A DNA stretch of 64,000 nt from Panopea generosa (taxonomy: Eukaryota > Mollusca > Bivalvia > Adapedonta > Hiatellidae), in NCBI GenBank assembly GCA_029582155.1, contig CM055911.1, positions 27,369,452 to 27,433,451 of the forward strand, given 5' to 3'. The translations under genes and the position numbers were made by a program. Below, piece by piece: positions 1 through 11,575 of the stretch. The notes under the pieces were generated by a model. It did no database searches, was not told the DNA's origin, and saw only the letters and a list, made by a program, of their open reading frames with translations. The stretch's first letter is position 1. Every line of letters starts with the position of its first letter.

Positions 1-104
1 GTCCGGGTAGGGACTCGAGCAATGTCTGTCCCTCCTCTGTAGTCCAACACCGCAAGTGACACTGCAGCTCCCCCAGGCGGACCACCGACTCCACGCCCCG
101 TCAA
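1..104 (-). CDS. Copy A exon 7 (partial): thrombospondin type 1 repeat 2
   Basis: Acceptor AG at 106-105, then [18 protein letters not shown] and LQRRDRHC; the remaining third of the exon lies outside the window. Confidence 0.8.
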   Translation of the reverse strand, partial: MTGRGVGGPPGGAAVSLAVLDYRGGTDIARVPTR

Positions 105-3100
105 CTATTGCATAACAAAACTTGTAATCGGGTAATTTAACAAATACTTCCGTCAAGGCAAAACCAATCTTAAACCAGTAAGTAAAATGTTTATTTCAGT
201 TGTAAGACTCTAACGGCAGACTAGAATAAGTTTCATATTCGTCTTTCGTATTTCAATGTTCAACTCGAAACTGACCGTAACTTAATCAACCTCCATTATT
301 GAAGAGTACCATAGGTCAATATCGAAATACTATATGTCATTTTATATTCTACACGAAACTGACCCTGACCGTAACCTGCTAAACATGCAATATTGAACAG
401 TAACAGGTCAATATGGAAAGACGATATGTTTTTTTATATTCCTTAGGAAGCTGACCATAACCGCAACTTCTCAACCTCCAATATTGAAGAATACATAAGT
501 CAATATCGAAATACTATGTCATTTTATATTCTACACGAAACTAACCCTAACAGTAACGTACTTAACCTCCAATATTGAAGAGTTTTATAGGTCAATATCA
601 AAAGACGAAATGTTATTTTATATTCCACAGCAAGCTGACCATACATGTAACAGTAACGTACTCAACCTCCAATATTGAAGAATACATAAGGCAATATCGA
701 AAGACGAAACATAATAGCTAACATTTCACTGCTGTCCCTAAGTTTATAAAATGTCGCTAAATGTATTTGTATATTTTTGCGTTATGGAATATTGAGATCA
801 GAGAAATGTATGCATATGCATTCGTAACTCTGCTGGCATATATAAGAATTCTATATAATTATTATAATTATATCCTTCAGTGGCATATATAAGAAGTCTT
901 TATATAAATACTTCAGTGATTTAGAATAGAAGTAATCACTTAAGCATAATTATATTCTGTAATTATTACACTGATAGAAATATGAAACAAGTTTTAACTT
1001 ACTCGGACATTTTCCCATAGTGCAAAGTTTATGTTGTGTGGAATTTCCTACACAATCAAGACCTCCGTGCGCAGGTGCCGGATCTGAACAGGTGCGCGTT
1101 CTTGTCATCTGACCACTTTCACATGAAACGTCACAGCTTGTCCAGTTTGACCAAAAGGACCACGAGCCGTCAACTTTTTAATAATGACAAATGGTTCAAT
1201 TTCGTTATATTTGAAAGGCATTAAATATAGATAATGATACACAGGATGTAACGTCATATGTGACTTCAGGCAACTTTACAAATTAGTTTGGTTTGAAACC
1301 TATTGACTTTAACATTGCCTTGTCACAATATATTAAATAGAAAGCAAAACTATAAACATAGTTTACACTTTTACTATTCTGCTTAAAGTACAAACGAATT
1401 ATTACTTACTGACATTGCACAAACCGCAGTATTTCCTACAGACGGTTTTCGCGTGATTCACGTCAGTGCAGACATTGAATATAGAACTGACTCGCCCACA
1501 ATCAAAACTCGGGTCGTCTATACAGTCGCCGATTTCGTTAACAACTGTATTAAAAGCAAAAGAATTCATAAGATATGAATTGAAAAAAAATACAAGAATT
1601 ACAAAATAGAATCCAGTTAATACGATGTCAGATTAAGGTCATCGTCACATCAACCTCTAACTAGGCTCGATGGTCGGTTGACTCATACTTGTTTGAAGCA
1701 TTGTTGTTGCTATCTATTCTTGCTGTTGATGCTACAACTATCGCAATGAATTAAACAAGGAATGCTCAAAATAGCGAATTGAGTATGTAAATTTTTATTT
1801 ATGCCAATAATAAAGTTAAGATTTGCCATGAAACATCATTAGATAAATTCTTCTCCTCAATTTACATACAATATTTCTAAATTACCTCTTTATAATAGAT
1901 ATTGGTAATACGTGACCTATTCAATAACTACATGTGATGGCGGTTTGCTGATTTAGATTCAGATCTTGAGTCAGTAAAAAACTATTATTTCCGTTCTTAA
2001 GATTATGGTCCAAAACCAAAAAAAAGGCAAATTTATTATAGCAACTGGTCATTAAATTGTCAATATGCAGGGATGTAGGATGCAGTGGCATTTATATGCA
2101 GTACATTGATGAAATCAAAATGTTGTAAACATCTTTAGCATGACGCAACTTACTGGGGATTCCAGAAGAACACAGTTTTTTGTTACAAGCGTCTACAGAG
2201 CAACATTGGGAACAAGTCACGTGGTCTGATGTAGAACGTCCAATAATGGAGATTGGTGATACGGTTGTACTGGATACGTGTAGACATTCCTGTGGGAAGA
2301 TAAGACACAAGTGAATATATGCCCAACAAGTGACATGCTATACAAAAGATACAACCGCCAAAATTGCCGGAAATGATAATAAAGGTTACCGCGTTGAACG
2401 ATAAGTAGCAAAACAGCTGCTTAAGAGTTTAAACCTTTGTAACGGGTAGCCTCGCTCTTACCTCGCTCTTACCTCACTATCACATCATAAAACGAGGCAG
2501 TGTAAACAAACGTGTACGACTGCTCTCTTACAAACACAACTGTATACACATGTGTACGGTGTAAAATACAAAACCGATCAGTTGAATCTATAGATGGTTA
2601 CTTTTCAAAATCCCGAGCATCTAGAGACTAATGATAAGGGTCGGACAAAATGAATAAACGAACACGTATGCAGCGCCTCTGTTTAAGGAATTAGGAAGGC
2701 TTCTCCAACGTTGAGGCTTCACCTCTTTAACCTTTACAAACGTTCCGTACGTTGAGATTAAATCAATATAATATATATCGACAAAATGTACACACGGAAA
2801 TGCTAATACAAATGCATGTCCCCATTAAGTTTCTTGTAGCATGCGCCAGAGCGTTGTCAGATAATTAATTTAAATCTGGTAATTAGTAAAACAGATCAGC
2901 ATATTTTATTGTTTTAAGCAATGTTGCACTAACTGCTCCTTTGAACTAACAATAAGACACGAAAAGTAAAACAGAATATTGTTATAGAACACTTTTATAA
3001 AGCAAGTAAAATCCACTTACTTGTTCTTGTGCACAACCGAGCGTGTATGTCATCTGGTCGCCGACACCAGTTGCCTTCGTAAAGCATTTCTGAAAAGCAA

Positions 3101-4253
3101 TTATAATATTTATAATTCAATATATATAAACGGGTCGTTGCGGGAGATCATGAAAAAGGATTTTTTAAAAAAAATATTGGAAGGTATATGGTTCAACATT
3201 AATATTGAGGACACCACACGTAATAAGGATAAAATGGTGCACGCAATTTGTATTCTTACTTCTTTTCGTAAAGACCTGTCAATGGATATTTCAAAAGTCA
3301 TCTTCATTCGTTATCACGTCACCTTTATACAACAAGGTACGAGATAGAATTTTCGTTGTATGCGGCGCCATAATCGACATTGGTATTTTACCGAATGTTT
3401 CCGGTAGGTAATGCTACATCAAGATTAAATACTACTTTTTCAAACATTGTAAGGTGTGATTGTACAAAAACACTCACAAATTTATCCGCACTATTGACTG
3501 TCTTATAACATTTTTTTGTTATTGATGTAGATATAAGGTAAATACCTCATTTGCTTTACACTGCTCGATGGTGTGACAGTTGGCCGTGCTGTTCACATTG
3601 GTGCATTTGTAACAATCCAAGGCATCTGTGAGACGAAGTAGATAATAATCCAACATGTAATAGTTATAATAGTAGATATCACACACACAACCAGTCATGC
3701 TAAGTAAATGTCATTTTATAAGGCAGTGTCCGTCTGTCAGTCCGCCCTCCGTCTGTAAAATTGTTTTTTTATTATGAAGTATAAACATATATAACAAAAC
3801 GAATGATTATTTTCATTTTATGAAGAACTCTTTTGTTTCTATTTGATTCCCAAATCAATATGTCGTTGTGACTCGGTTAGACATCAACAAAAAATTGGTC
3901 ATTTTATTTTTTTGTTGTGAAATATTTGAATACCACATTATTTGCACACTAAAATATAAGCTTTTCATCAATACATTTGCAAACATGCGTATCCCACTGC
4001 ATCCTTTACATAATCAATTACAGGTATAATTACGTACATTTATGCATTAAGGTTGACATGTAAATGCATACACACTTACATAGTTTACATACAACTATAT
4101 GTACGTAATCAAGCACGTGTACAACCGTATCACAGATGCGCACGCGCACATACTTGTAAAACCGATGTTTGCAACATTTAAACAAGACGATAAAATTAAC
4201 TTGCCTATGTTCACCGATTGCAGCAATATCACCAACAGCAATAGGAACATCAT
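1..4253 (-). CDS. Copy A: same composite gene, cut by the left window edge
   Basis: Minus-strand exons are 4253-4205 (signal peptide [16 protein letters not shown]), 3625-3546, 3089-3021 and 2289-2154 (Ly6/uPAR), 1544-1410 (ShK), 1173-1003 (TSP1 repeat 1) and 104-1 (TSP1 repeat 2, incomplete). Exon lengths, phases and splice sites equal those of copy B exon by exon, including the GC donor after exon 1. All seven exons are open and all cysteines seen are kept. The third TSP1 and the C1q exon would lie left of the window. By eye the first TSP1 exon differs from copy B at about six of 171 bases. Intact frames and splice sites argue for a functional paralogue; expression is unknown. Confidence 0.75.
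290..705. repeat. ~90-bp degenerate tandem repeat in TSP1 intron, copy A
   Basis: About five diverged units of a motif containing ACCTCCAATATTGAAGAG, GTCAATATCGAAA and CTGACC. It sits in the intron between the first and second TSP1 exons, as in copy B. Confidence 0.75.
1003..1173 (-). CDS. Copy A exon 6: thrombospondin type 1 repeat 1
   Basis: 171 bp, phase 1-1; encodes [24 protein letters not shown] and [17 protein letters not shown]. Confidence 0.85.
1410..1544 (-). CDS. Copy A exon 5: ShK domain
   Basis: 135 bp, phase 1-1; encodes [13 protein letters not shown] and [12 protein letters not shown], all six cysteines present. Confidence 0.75.
2154..2289 (-). CDS. Copy A exon 4: Ly6/uPAR C-terminal part
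   Basis: 136 bp; begins [12 protein letters not shown] and ends [18 protein letters not shown] with the CCxxDxCN signature. Acceptor CTTCCCACAG, donor GTAAGT. Confidence 0.75.
3021..3089 (-). CDS. Copy A exon 3: Ly6/uPAR middle part
   Basis: 69 bp in phase 0; encodes [12 protein letters not shown] then [11 protein letters not shown]. Splice sites intact. Confidence 0.72.
3546..3625 (-). CDS. Copy A exon 2: Ly6/uPAR first part
   Basis: 80 bp; encodes [16 protein letters not shown] and [10 protein letters not shown]. Acceptor CTCACAG, donor GTATTT as in copy B. Confidence 0.72.
4205..4253 (-). CDS. Copy A exon 1: signal peptide
   Basis: Same layout as copy B exon 1: CTTTCAG acceptor four bases before ATGATG, phase-1 end at TAG followed by GCAAGT. 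One residue differs within the signal peptide (Val for Ala). Confidence 0.72.
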
Positions 4254-4259
4254 TTCTCT

Positions 4260-5000
4260 GAAAGATAATAATATATATATACATATATAATATAATGACC
4301 ATATTTAATGAGGAAACTGTGTTGGACTAAGTCCAATCTTTCCAGAAGTCCTCAACAACAAATTTAATTGCTGATTTTGACAAGAGAATATAGAAATGTT
4401 GAAGATTACTATTTAATATATGGTTTGTATGTTTTGATCTGCTTCAACGAATATATTTACTTTTAAGTATAGAATACTATATGATTGTTTAGTAAAATGG
4501 GGGAAGGAATTTCAAATTATACCTCTTGAATTTGCCATTTTTTTCTACATAAATCACAATTTGTATTTATGGATGTAATACAAGAAAAAGAGTAAAAGAT
4601 CAACCACACGTCTGGAAAAAAACATTTTTAGTGTAAGAATATGCGCTACTTGTATAAAAAATGTTGGTTTATTCCATTACCCAAATAACGTAATGAATTA
4701 ATTGATTAATGAGCTCTTTAAAACAAACAAGAACTACTAAACCTTACCGTTACGAGATATCCACTCGCCTAATGGTGCAGTTAACATAACCTCGTGACGT
4801 TCTTATCAGTACCTTGTTTAGACAAACATTATTTAGGAATCGCCGTCCTATATTTTGGTTTAAAGGGAAACTATGACAATTTTAATAAAGTTTCACTCGA
4901 CAGTATCTCTGAAAAAATATACTTTATAAACACGATGTAATTGTCTCTGAATGGAGTTTAACGCCATTTTTAACACATTTCAGGTTATATATGGCATATT
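4260..5000. other. Upstream flank of copy A, no gene seen
   Basis: A+T-rich sequence matching 49,870-50,640. It should hold the 5' UTR exon and promoter of the composite gene, but no TATA box or start site could be assigned with confidence. Confidence 0.4.
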
Positions 5001-5175
5001 GGTGGAGGAAGACGTCAGAATGAATCTGAGTAGAACCGCCGTCCTTCCGCAAGTAACTGACAAACTTTCACACATAAAGTTTTCGGAGTGAGCTGGACTC
5101 AAACCTACGACCTTAGCGTTGATAAGTAAGTTATCGTGAGATTGTGCAATAGACCGCTTACTAGATACATATACA
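5000..5175 (-). mobile_element. tRNA-derived SINE, family 1 (copy A)
   Basis: On the minus strand a tRNA-like head contains a box B-like GGTCGTAGGTTTGAGTCCAG. It is followed by a body with AGTTACTTGCGGAAGGACGG and TCTACTCAGATTCATTCTG. Related copies lie at 50,650-50,810 (minus, the shared insertion of unit B) and 29,715-29,890 (plus). Confidence 0.65.
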
Positions 5176-5179
5176 TGAT

Positions 5180-6300
5180 GTGGTATTGAAAAAGATTACC
5201 GGGGTATGTATTCGGATCCTTATTTTTGTATCCATTTTTTTAAAAAAAAAGACATCATTTTTTTATTTTTTTTAAAATTGACACAGGCTTCGTTTGTATA
5301 TGGTGATATATAACAAAAATGTAATTCCATCAGTTTTTATTCATGCAATATTAAAACAATCCAAGGAATTTAGATAGGAATTTTCATTCACATGTTTAAA
5401 ACGAACACGATGTCCCAAGCTTTACAAAAAGTGTCAATACAATAATTTAAAATCACATGCATAACTATAATACTTATATTTATCCTCCGTAGAGAATTAT
5501 TATACTTCGTAGGAAAGTATGTAAAATATCAATTTGGTTACATGTAACTCGCTTGGTATTTGATAATACTCCTATAATAAAGGTGATTAAACAATTCAAG
5601 AGGAGTTGGATTCAATCTATGTTATTTCTCTATCTTTCTCTATCGCACAGTGCGCTCAACAACAGTCAATATAATACATCTATTATTGCCGTATCAATTG
5701 GAATGATCGGATATCCTGTCAACCGTATGTAGAATTTGCACTCTGAAAGTATACAATTAATGCATACTAAATATAAAGACAAACCATTAACAAAACATCA
5801 TTATACATTTACAATATCATAAAAAATCACAACTTAAAAATTCGGCAAATGATGAGTCGTAACACGTGTAAGTTTGTACGTGTTCTTTACACGTAAATAA
5901 TATGTCTATACGAATAAGTATGTGTCTAGTGGCTATCGCTTATATTCTATATACGTAACCCATGAAACATAACATCTTAAACATTACATATTGAAATATA
6001 CAATTCACATATATAAGACATAACTCACCAGTTTGTGGAACCAAATGTTTACATCACATAGTTATACGTCCGTGGGTGTAAAATTTGATTTGATTCATTA
6101 TAATAAGTAAAATTTAATTGCAAATATAGCGCAGAGTGTCCCTTTAAGAATGAGATAAGACGGTGCTTATGTGTCTCCCTGTCGTACCAGAACTCAATAA
6201 CCTCAATGCACTTTACGTCGTCTTTCTTGTATCGACTTTACGTTGATTAAGGCAGATCTGAAACCTGTTACATATATCATTGCAATTTTAGATTGTTTTG
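5180..6300. other. Intergenic flank, no gene seen (unit A)
   Basis: A+T-rich DNA matching 50,815-51,935 with no open frame of note and no mobile-element signature. Confidence 0.5.
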
Positions 6301-6313
6301 CTTACTAATTGAA

Positions 6314-6525
6314 GTATTGTCCGTAAGGTCTTACCTGACACGAATTAAGCTTCGCCAATATGTTTCCATGTAGCTTTTCGTGAGTGCGACATGATGCCGA
6401 TTTATTAATGTGTTCGAATCGGCTTACCAACAGTATTATGACTATTTACGTTTGAACACCGAACATTAATTTTACGGATATACACGGATTATTCATGAGT
6501 GCCGAGTAAAACCTTACGGACAGTA
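6314..6525. mobile_element. MITE-like element with 21-bp inverted termini (unit A)
   Basis: GTATTGTCCGTAAGGTCTTAC at 6,314-6,334 is the near-perfect inverse of the sequence at 6,505-6,525. The pair also exists in unit B at 51,938-51,958 and 52,130-52,150. Size and lack of coding capacity suggest a small non-autonomous DNA transposon; no target-site duplication was established. Confidence 0.45.
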
Positions 6526-6860
6526 CGTGTTTATCCATATACTTAAACGTTGAAGGTACACGTGGAACATGACATCACAGATTATTCATGAGTGCCAAGT
6601 AAAACCTTACGGACAATACGTGTTTATCCATATACTTATACGTTGAAGGTACACGTGGAACATGACATCACAGATTATTCATGAGTGCCAAGTAAAACCA
6701 TACGGACAATACAAGTTTATCCATATACTTAGACGTTGAAGGTACACGTGGAACACGTCATCACGGATTATTCGTGAGTGCCGAGTAAAACCTTACAGAC
6801 ATTACGTGTTTATCCGTAAACTTAGAAGTTGAAGGTGCACGTGGAACACGACATCACAGC
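6488..6860. repeat. 93-bp tandem repeat, four units (unit A only)
   Basis: ATTATTCATGAGTGCC-type starts occur at 6,488, 6,581, 6,674 and 6,767, exactly 93 bp apart. Unit B has a single unit at about 52,111-52,205. Confidence 0.9.
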
Positions 6861-6984
6861 TTATTCATATGCACATACTCGGCCATTAAAACATTTAACA
6901 CTGTAACTATCAATATTTCGGTATTCTCATAACGACATATAATGGTTAAGCTAAATGTATAAAGAGTAATTACTTCGGGCCCGA

Positions 6985-7265
6985 TTAGCTCTGTCGATTA
7001 CGCGTATGACTATCAATCCCCGCCCGGCAACAGTCTCCATGATGATTGGTATACGACATTGTGTCTCATTATCATTCGTCTCTCATCGCCGATTTAAGTG
7101 GGAAAGTAATCAATTATTTGCGGATATGGAGTGTGCTCGAGTACTGGTTAACCTTTCAGGATCCCTGGAAACAGTGGTTTAGTTAATTGATTGTCTGTTA
7201 ACCATCGAGGACATAAAAATGACGCTAAATATTCAATCAATAAATCAATAATTCATAGTTTATGT
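6985..7265 (+). mobile_element. tRNA-derived SINE, family 2 (copy A, box B deleted)
   Basis: Begins GGGCCCGATTAGCTCTGTCG (box A-like). The body holds CATTGTGTCTCATTATCATT and GTGGGAAAGTAATCA, and the tail is an ATTCAATCAAT-type repeat. The segment with GTGAGTTCGAAT (box B) found in the B copy is missing here. Confidence 0.7.
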
Positions 7266-7910
7266 GAGCAAGATTTTTTTCTAGTTCATTGTATTACAAA
7301 TATAAGTTCATATATGTTCTTTTCCAATAGTTGGTGTACTCTTTACGTACAGGCAATTATATTAAGAGAGTATGTGGTGGTGAGCGTGCAATGCGAAAGA
7401 TTTTGTTTCATGGCGAGTCTTGAAAAAAAAGTAATAAACCTTTCGACTTTTTCCTGAACTTAAGTACTGATCAATTTTAAAGATAGTTGAGTATAAAAGT
7501 CTTAAATAAAGCAAACAATCGCCAAATTCTGAAATGTTTAAAACTACATTTAAATGGATTAAAGCTCTATACTACCTTATATTGATAAGTCTGAACTATT
7601 GTGTCGATGAAAACCTCACAAATGTGTAGTTCTATATTTTGAGCACCTTAATTGGATTAAAAACTAAAATAGCGCACTTGTGTATAAAATGTGTTAACTT
7701 TCTGTGCAACACCTTTTAAGAGTAAAACATTATCCCAGATGAATCATTGGACTCTGCATTAATTTGAAATATACTTGACTATATATATATTTGGACAGAT
7801 TTTGCTTTGCCTAGTTTGAATCCTTGTTCGAATGTTTCATACATGTACCCAGTTATATATTAATGTACATAAATGCTGGCTGTTTGCAAGACACCTTGAT
7901 AAACAAATAA

Positions 7911-8275
7911 GATAGGACGGTTCCATAACACCAGGACATTGCATATACTTGCACCACTATAGAGTAAGTTCACAAAATGATAATGGTCTTAATATACAAC
8001 TAAGATAGGACGGTCCCATAACACAAGACGTTGCATATACTTGCACCACTATAGAGTAAGTTCACAAAATGATAATGGTCTTGATATACAACTAAGATAG
8101 GACGGTCCCATAACACCAGGACGTTGCATATACTTGCACCACTACAGAGTAAGTTCACAAAATGATAATGGTCTTGATATACAACTAAGATAGGACGGTC
8201 CCATAACACCAGGACATTGCATATACTTGCATCACTACAGAATAAGTTCACAAAATGATAATGGTCTTGATATAA
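7911..8275. repeat. 93-bp tandem repeat, four units (unit A only)
   Basis: GATAGGACGGT recurs at 7,911, 8,004, 8,096 and 8,189, followed each time by CATTGCATATACTTGCACC-like sequence and TAATGGTCTTGATAT. Unit B has one diverged unit at about 53,290-53,380. The minus-strand open frame across it is repetitive and not a gene. Confidence 0.9.
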
Positions 8276-8680
8276 AGTGATTTTAACAGATATGTTTGTA
8301 TACACGCAGACAAAGAAAGTAGTACAACGCAGGTAAAACTAAATGGCACAGTGAAGACTCGGTGGTTTTCATATATTTCTAAACTGCTGGTTCCTTTGTG
8401 AAAATAATTTGCCATCTGGGGCCTAGCGAAATTGCAGACACGTATAGATATGGTAGAAACAGATAAATATAGAGATAACCGCAGTCAACTCTGTGGAAGA
8501 GGCCTTAATCTAAAGTGCAGTATTGAGCAAAAATGTAAAATTGAAAAAAGAATGAAATATAATTGAAATGAAAAAAATCAATTTTTGCAAAAGAATAAGG
8601 TTAAATATTATTTCATGAAACAGGGCCATTTTTTGTGGGGGGAGGGGGGGGGGGGAGAGGGGGTGGGGTCGTGAACGTTC
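8275..8680. other. Unit A-specific stretch ending in a G-rich tract
   Basis: About 400 bp absent from unit B at the matching point (about 53,385). It ends in a G-tract of roughly 35 bases broken by A and T (8,634-8,668), a potential G-quadruplex. No coding signal. Confidence 0.6.
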
Positions 8681-8856
8681 TGTTCATGTCACACTGGCAA
8701 TGATATACGCATGAAATAATATTACAATTATTGCTTTATAAATACAACAACTTATATTCTAAAGCGATTTGCTTTACTAAACGGAAAGTGAAATATATAA
8801 ATAAAGTTCTACCTGAAATTGATTGGCGAATAGATCGAGAACAATAACTCGTGCAA

Positions 8857-8918
8857 TTCATTCATTCATTCATTCATTCATTCATTCATTCATTCATTCA
8901 TTCATTTATTCATTCATT
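8857..8918. repeat. (TTCA)n microsatellite
   Basis: About 15 perfect tetranucleotide units. Unit B has a tract of the opposite-strand motif at 54,978-55,048 in the corresponding place. Confidence 0.95.
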
Positions 8919-9144
8919 AATAAATGAGTACATAAGTAAATAAACCAAATCTAAATTATCGGTTGTGTAATGCTACTGTGTGCTTTTCATATGGTTCAAT
9001 CAACAAATATGCCAATAGCTATGAATCTGTTTCATTAAATGAACAAAATCACTGACATCAATATTGCAAGTTAAACGTGCATTGCTGAAGTATCTCATAT
9101 TATTAAATCATTGAACACTGGACCGTGCAGTAGAAAATGGATAT

Positions 9145-9230
9145 CGTCTTTCTCCATATACCATTGTCGCAGATATGGCAAATACAACATATGCCATTGT
9201 CACAGACATGGCAAATACTGGCCTACGAGC
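9145..9230. repeat. ~30-bp repeat, two to three units (unit A)
   Basis: CCATTGTCGCAGATATGGC and CCATTGTCACAGACATGGC in tandem; expanded to about six units in unit B at 55,260-55,440. Confidence 0.7.
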
Positions 9231-9419
9231 TCTCTAAATAACTGTCACGATTCATACATTTGTATCTGTACAATCAGGGACTTTGAAAACGCACCACTAA
9301 AGTAAAGGTAATTTAGGTAAAAAATGTCATCCGATTTGCCAAAAAGATATCTATTTAAACATGCCAAATTATATATTTAAAGGGATTTCCTAATTTGGGC
9401 TAAGCGTCTCACATAAGAA

Positions 9420-9815
9420 TTAATTTTGTATTGTTCTACACATAGAGACATGCACTTCTGGAACACTGGATACATTACCAATGCTTCTAAAAGTGCCTTG
9501 TTCACATAGATAGTCCTCTGTTGGTCCATTTATGCAAAAAAAAACACATTGGGTTGACCAGGTTGCATTTTCACAATTTCGATGGTTTGATGGCACCCCT
9601 TCATTTTTGACAATTCTGCCCATTTGTTGCAGTGTATCACTACGCATCTTTAAACTGTTATAGTTTCATCAAACAGTTCCCAGTGTCATTCTTGGCAGAA
9701 ATCATGAAAATGGAAATATGACATTTTATGCTAACAAAAAATTGCCCAACCGCTGTACACAGCTCTAATTTCGTGGGCGTAAGAACTTGCTACCGTCATG
9801 TAAGGGAGGAAATTC
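9420..9815 (-). pseudogene. Unrecognised minus-strand open region, frame-shifted in unit A
   Basis: The end of the frame reads GNVSSVPEVHVSMCRTIQN then stop, nearly identical to unit B at 55,601-55,680. A run of nine T bases (minus-strand CCCAATGTGTTTTTTTTTGC) shifts the frame here relative to B. The family is not recognised. Part of an exon is possible, as is chance. Confidence 0.2.
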
Positions 9816-10834
9816 TTAAGTGAGACCTTAGGTTAGACTAAATAGATATCCTGCTTAAAATTGTAACAATTTTGTGACGTATTAAATGGGTCACGTAAAT
9901 TCATTTGGATTTTGATTTCATCCATTATACAGGTTTACACGCAATTCAAATACCGATTTTGTCACATTTTGGTGGAATTGACGTACCAAACCATTCGGAT
10001 TTCATTTATTAATGGTAATGAGATACTTTTATCAATTTTAAAATAATATTATTTTTAAGATATTTATATCGCTTCTTTACCTGATATACTCCCTTTAAGG
10101 TGTAATGAGTAAAAAAATCATTTAGAGAAATTTTTTAGTTAATGAAAATTTCAGCTTGATATGTTTAGTGAAACTGAACTCTGCTCATATAGGTTTTAGT
10201 TAAAATAAAACATTAAAACGAGTCATTATAATGATGGTTATCGGGTCGAATCTATCGAATAAATCTTATTTTCTGTACACATGAAAAGAAAGGCGTAGAG
10301 CCAAGACGGGAAGACCCCTCTGCCCGGTTTACATGTATGACATTGTGAACAAATGATATTTCAGACAACAATACCTGAACACAGGCAGAAGCAAAGGATC
10401 TTGATAAGTCCCCCATCAAGTTGTTGTTTTTTGTCAAGTATATGTTCAATTCATCCAAAATACCCAGAACTTATGTTTATTTTCGTTATAAATGGGTATT
10501 TCAGATCAATTGTATATGCTTTTTCATGTTTTCTTAAATAAAAATATCTAAACGTACCCAAATTCCAAATAGCTGTAATAAATGACAACCTTATGTATTA
10601 TCATAAACTCGAAACAACAGTTAGTGTTTTAAATATTGAAAAATAACGGAGAAGTCCCCTCCCCTTCCCCATCCCCCGTACACTCAAACTAGTGGAGGGA
10701 ATACACTATCCCCACATGTTGGCTTGCATGGGTACTTGGAGTGAAAATCGCTTCATGTTCACTTATTTATACATTTCATACTTTTAGTCTAAATTTCTTG
10801 TAGGTGCGTGTTTGTGTTTTATATGTGTATGTTT

Positions 10835-11065
10835 TCACAACGCCTGAAAGGGGTAGAGCGTCCTCCTCGCATGCGAAAGGTCGTGTGTTTGATCCGCAAC
10901 CGGTTCATACCAAAGCTTCGTCTCAGAATTTTGAGGACAATGTGACTAGGTGGGCATTGATTCTCCAGTGTGGCAGCGCTCAGAATACTGTCTCAAGTAG
11001 ACACTGGCATAATATAACTGAACAATTGTTGAAAGCTACGCTTAACAATATACAACATCAACTAC
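10835..11065 (+). mobile_element. tRNA-derived SINE, family 3 (copy A)
   Basis: Head with AGGGGTAGAGCGTCCTCC-like box A region and GGTCGTGTGTTTGATCCGC (box B-like). The body holds TCCAGTGTGGCAGCGCT and the tail AATTGTTGAAAGCTACGC plus CAACATCAAC. This is the general plan of bivalve tRNA-SINEs. Confidence 0.55.
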
Positions 11066-11169
11066 ATTTTTATGACTTTTATAATTATAAAATGTTTCGT
11101 TTGATTATTTAATGAGACTTATTTGACAATCATATGCGACACAATTGCCTGTATTCAAGCTTCGTTACA

Positions 11170-11575
11170 TTAAAGTTTGTATACAACAATAAAGTATTTA
11201 TACAACAATAAAGTAATAATACAACAATAAAGTATTTATACAACATTAAAGTATTTATACAACAATAATGAATGAAGTATTTATACAACATTAAAGTATT
11301 TATACAACAATAAAGTATTTATACAACAATAAAAAATAGAGTATTATACAACAATAAAGTATTATACTACAATAAAGAATGAAGTATTTATACATCAATA
11401 AAGTATTTATACAATATTAAAGTATTTATACAATAATAAAGAATAAAGTATTTATACAGCATTAAAGTATTTATACAACAATAAAGAATAAAGTATTTAT
11501 ACAGCATTAAAGTATGTATACAACAATAAAGTATTTATACAACATTAAAGTATTTATACAACAATAAAGTATTTC
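11170..11575. repeat. ~20-bp AT-rich tandem repeat (expanded in unit A)
   Basis: About twenty units of TATACAACAATAAAGTATT-like sequence. Unit B holds only about three units (57,603-57,668). Confidence 0.9.
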
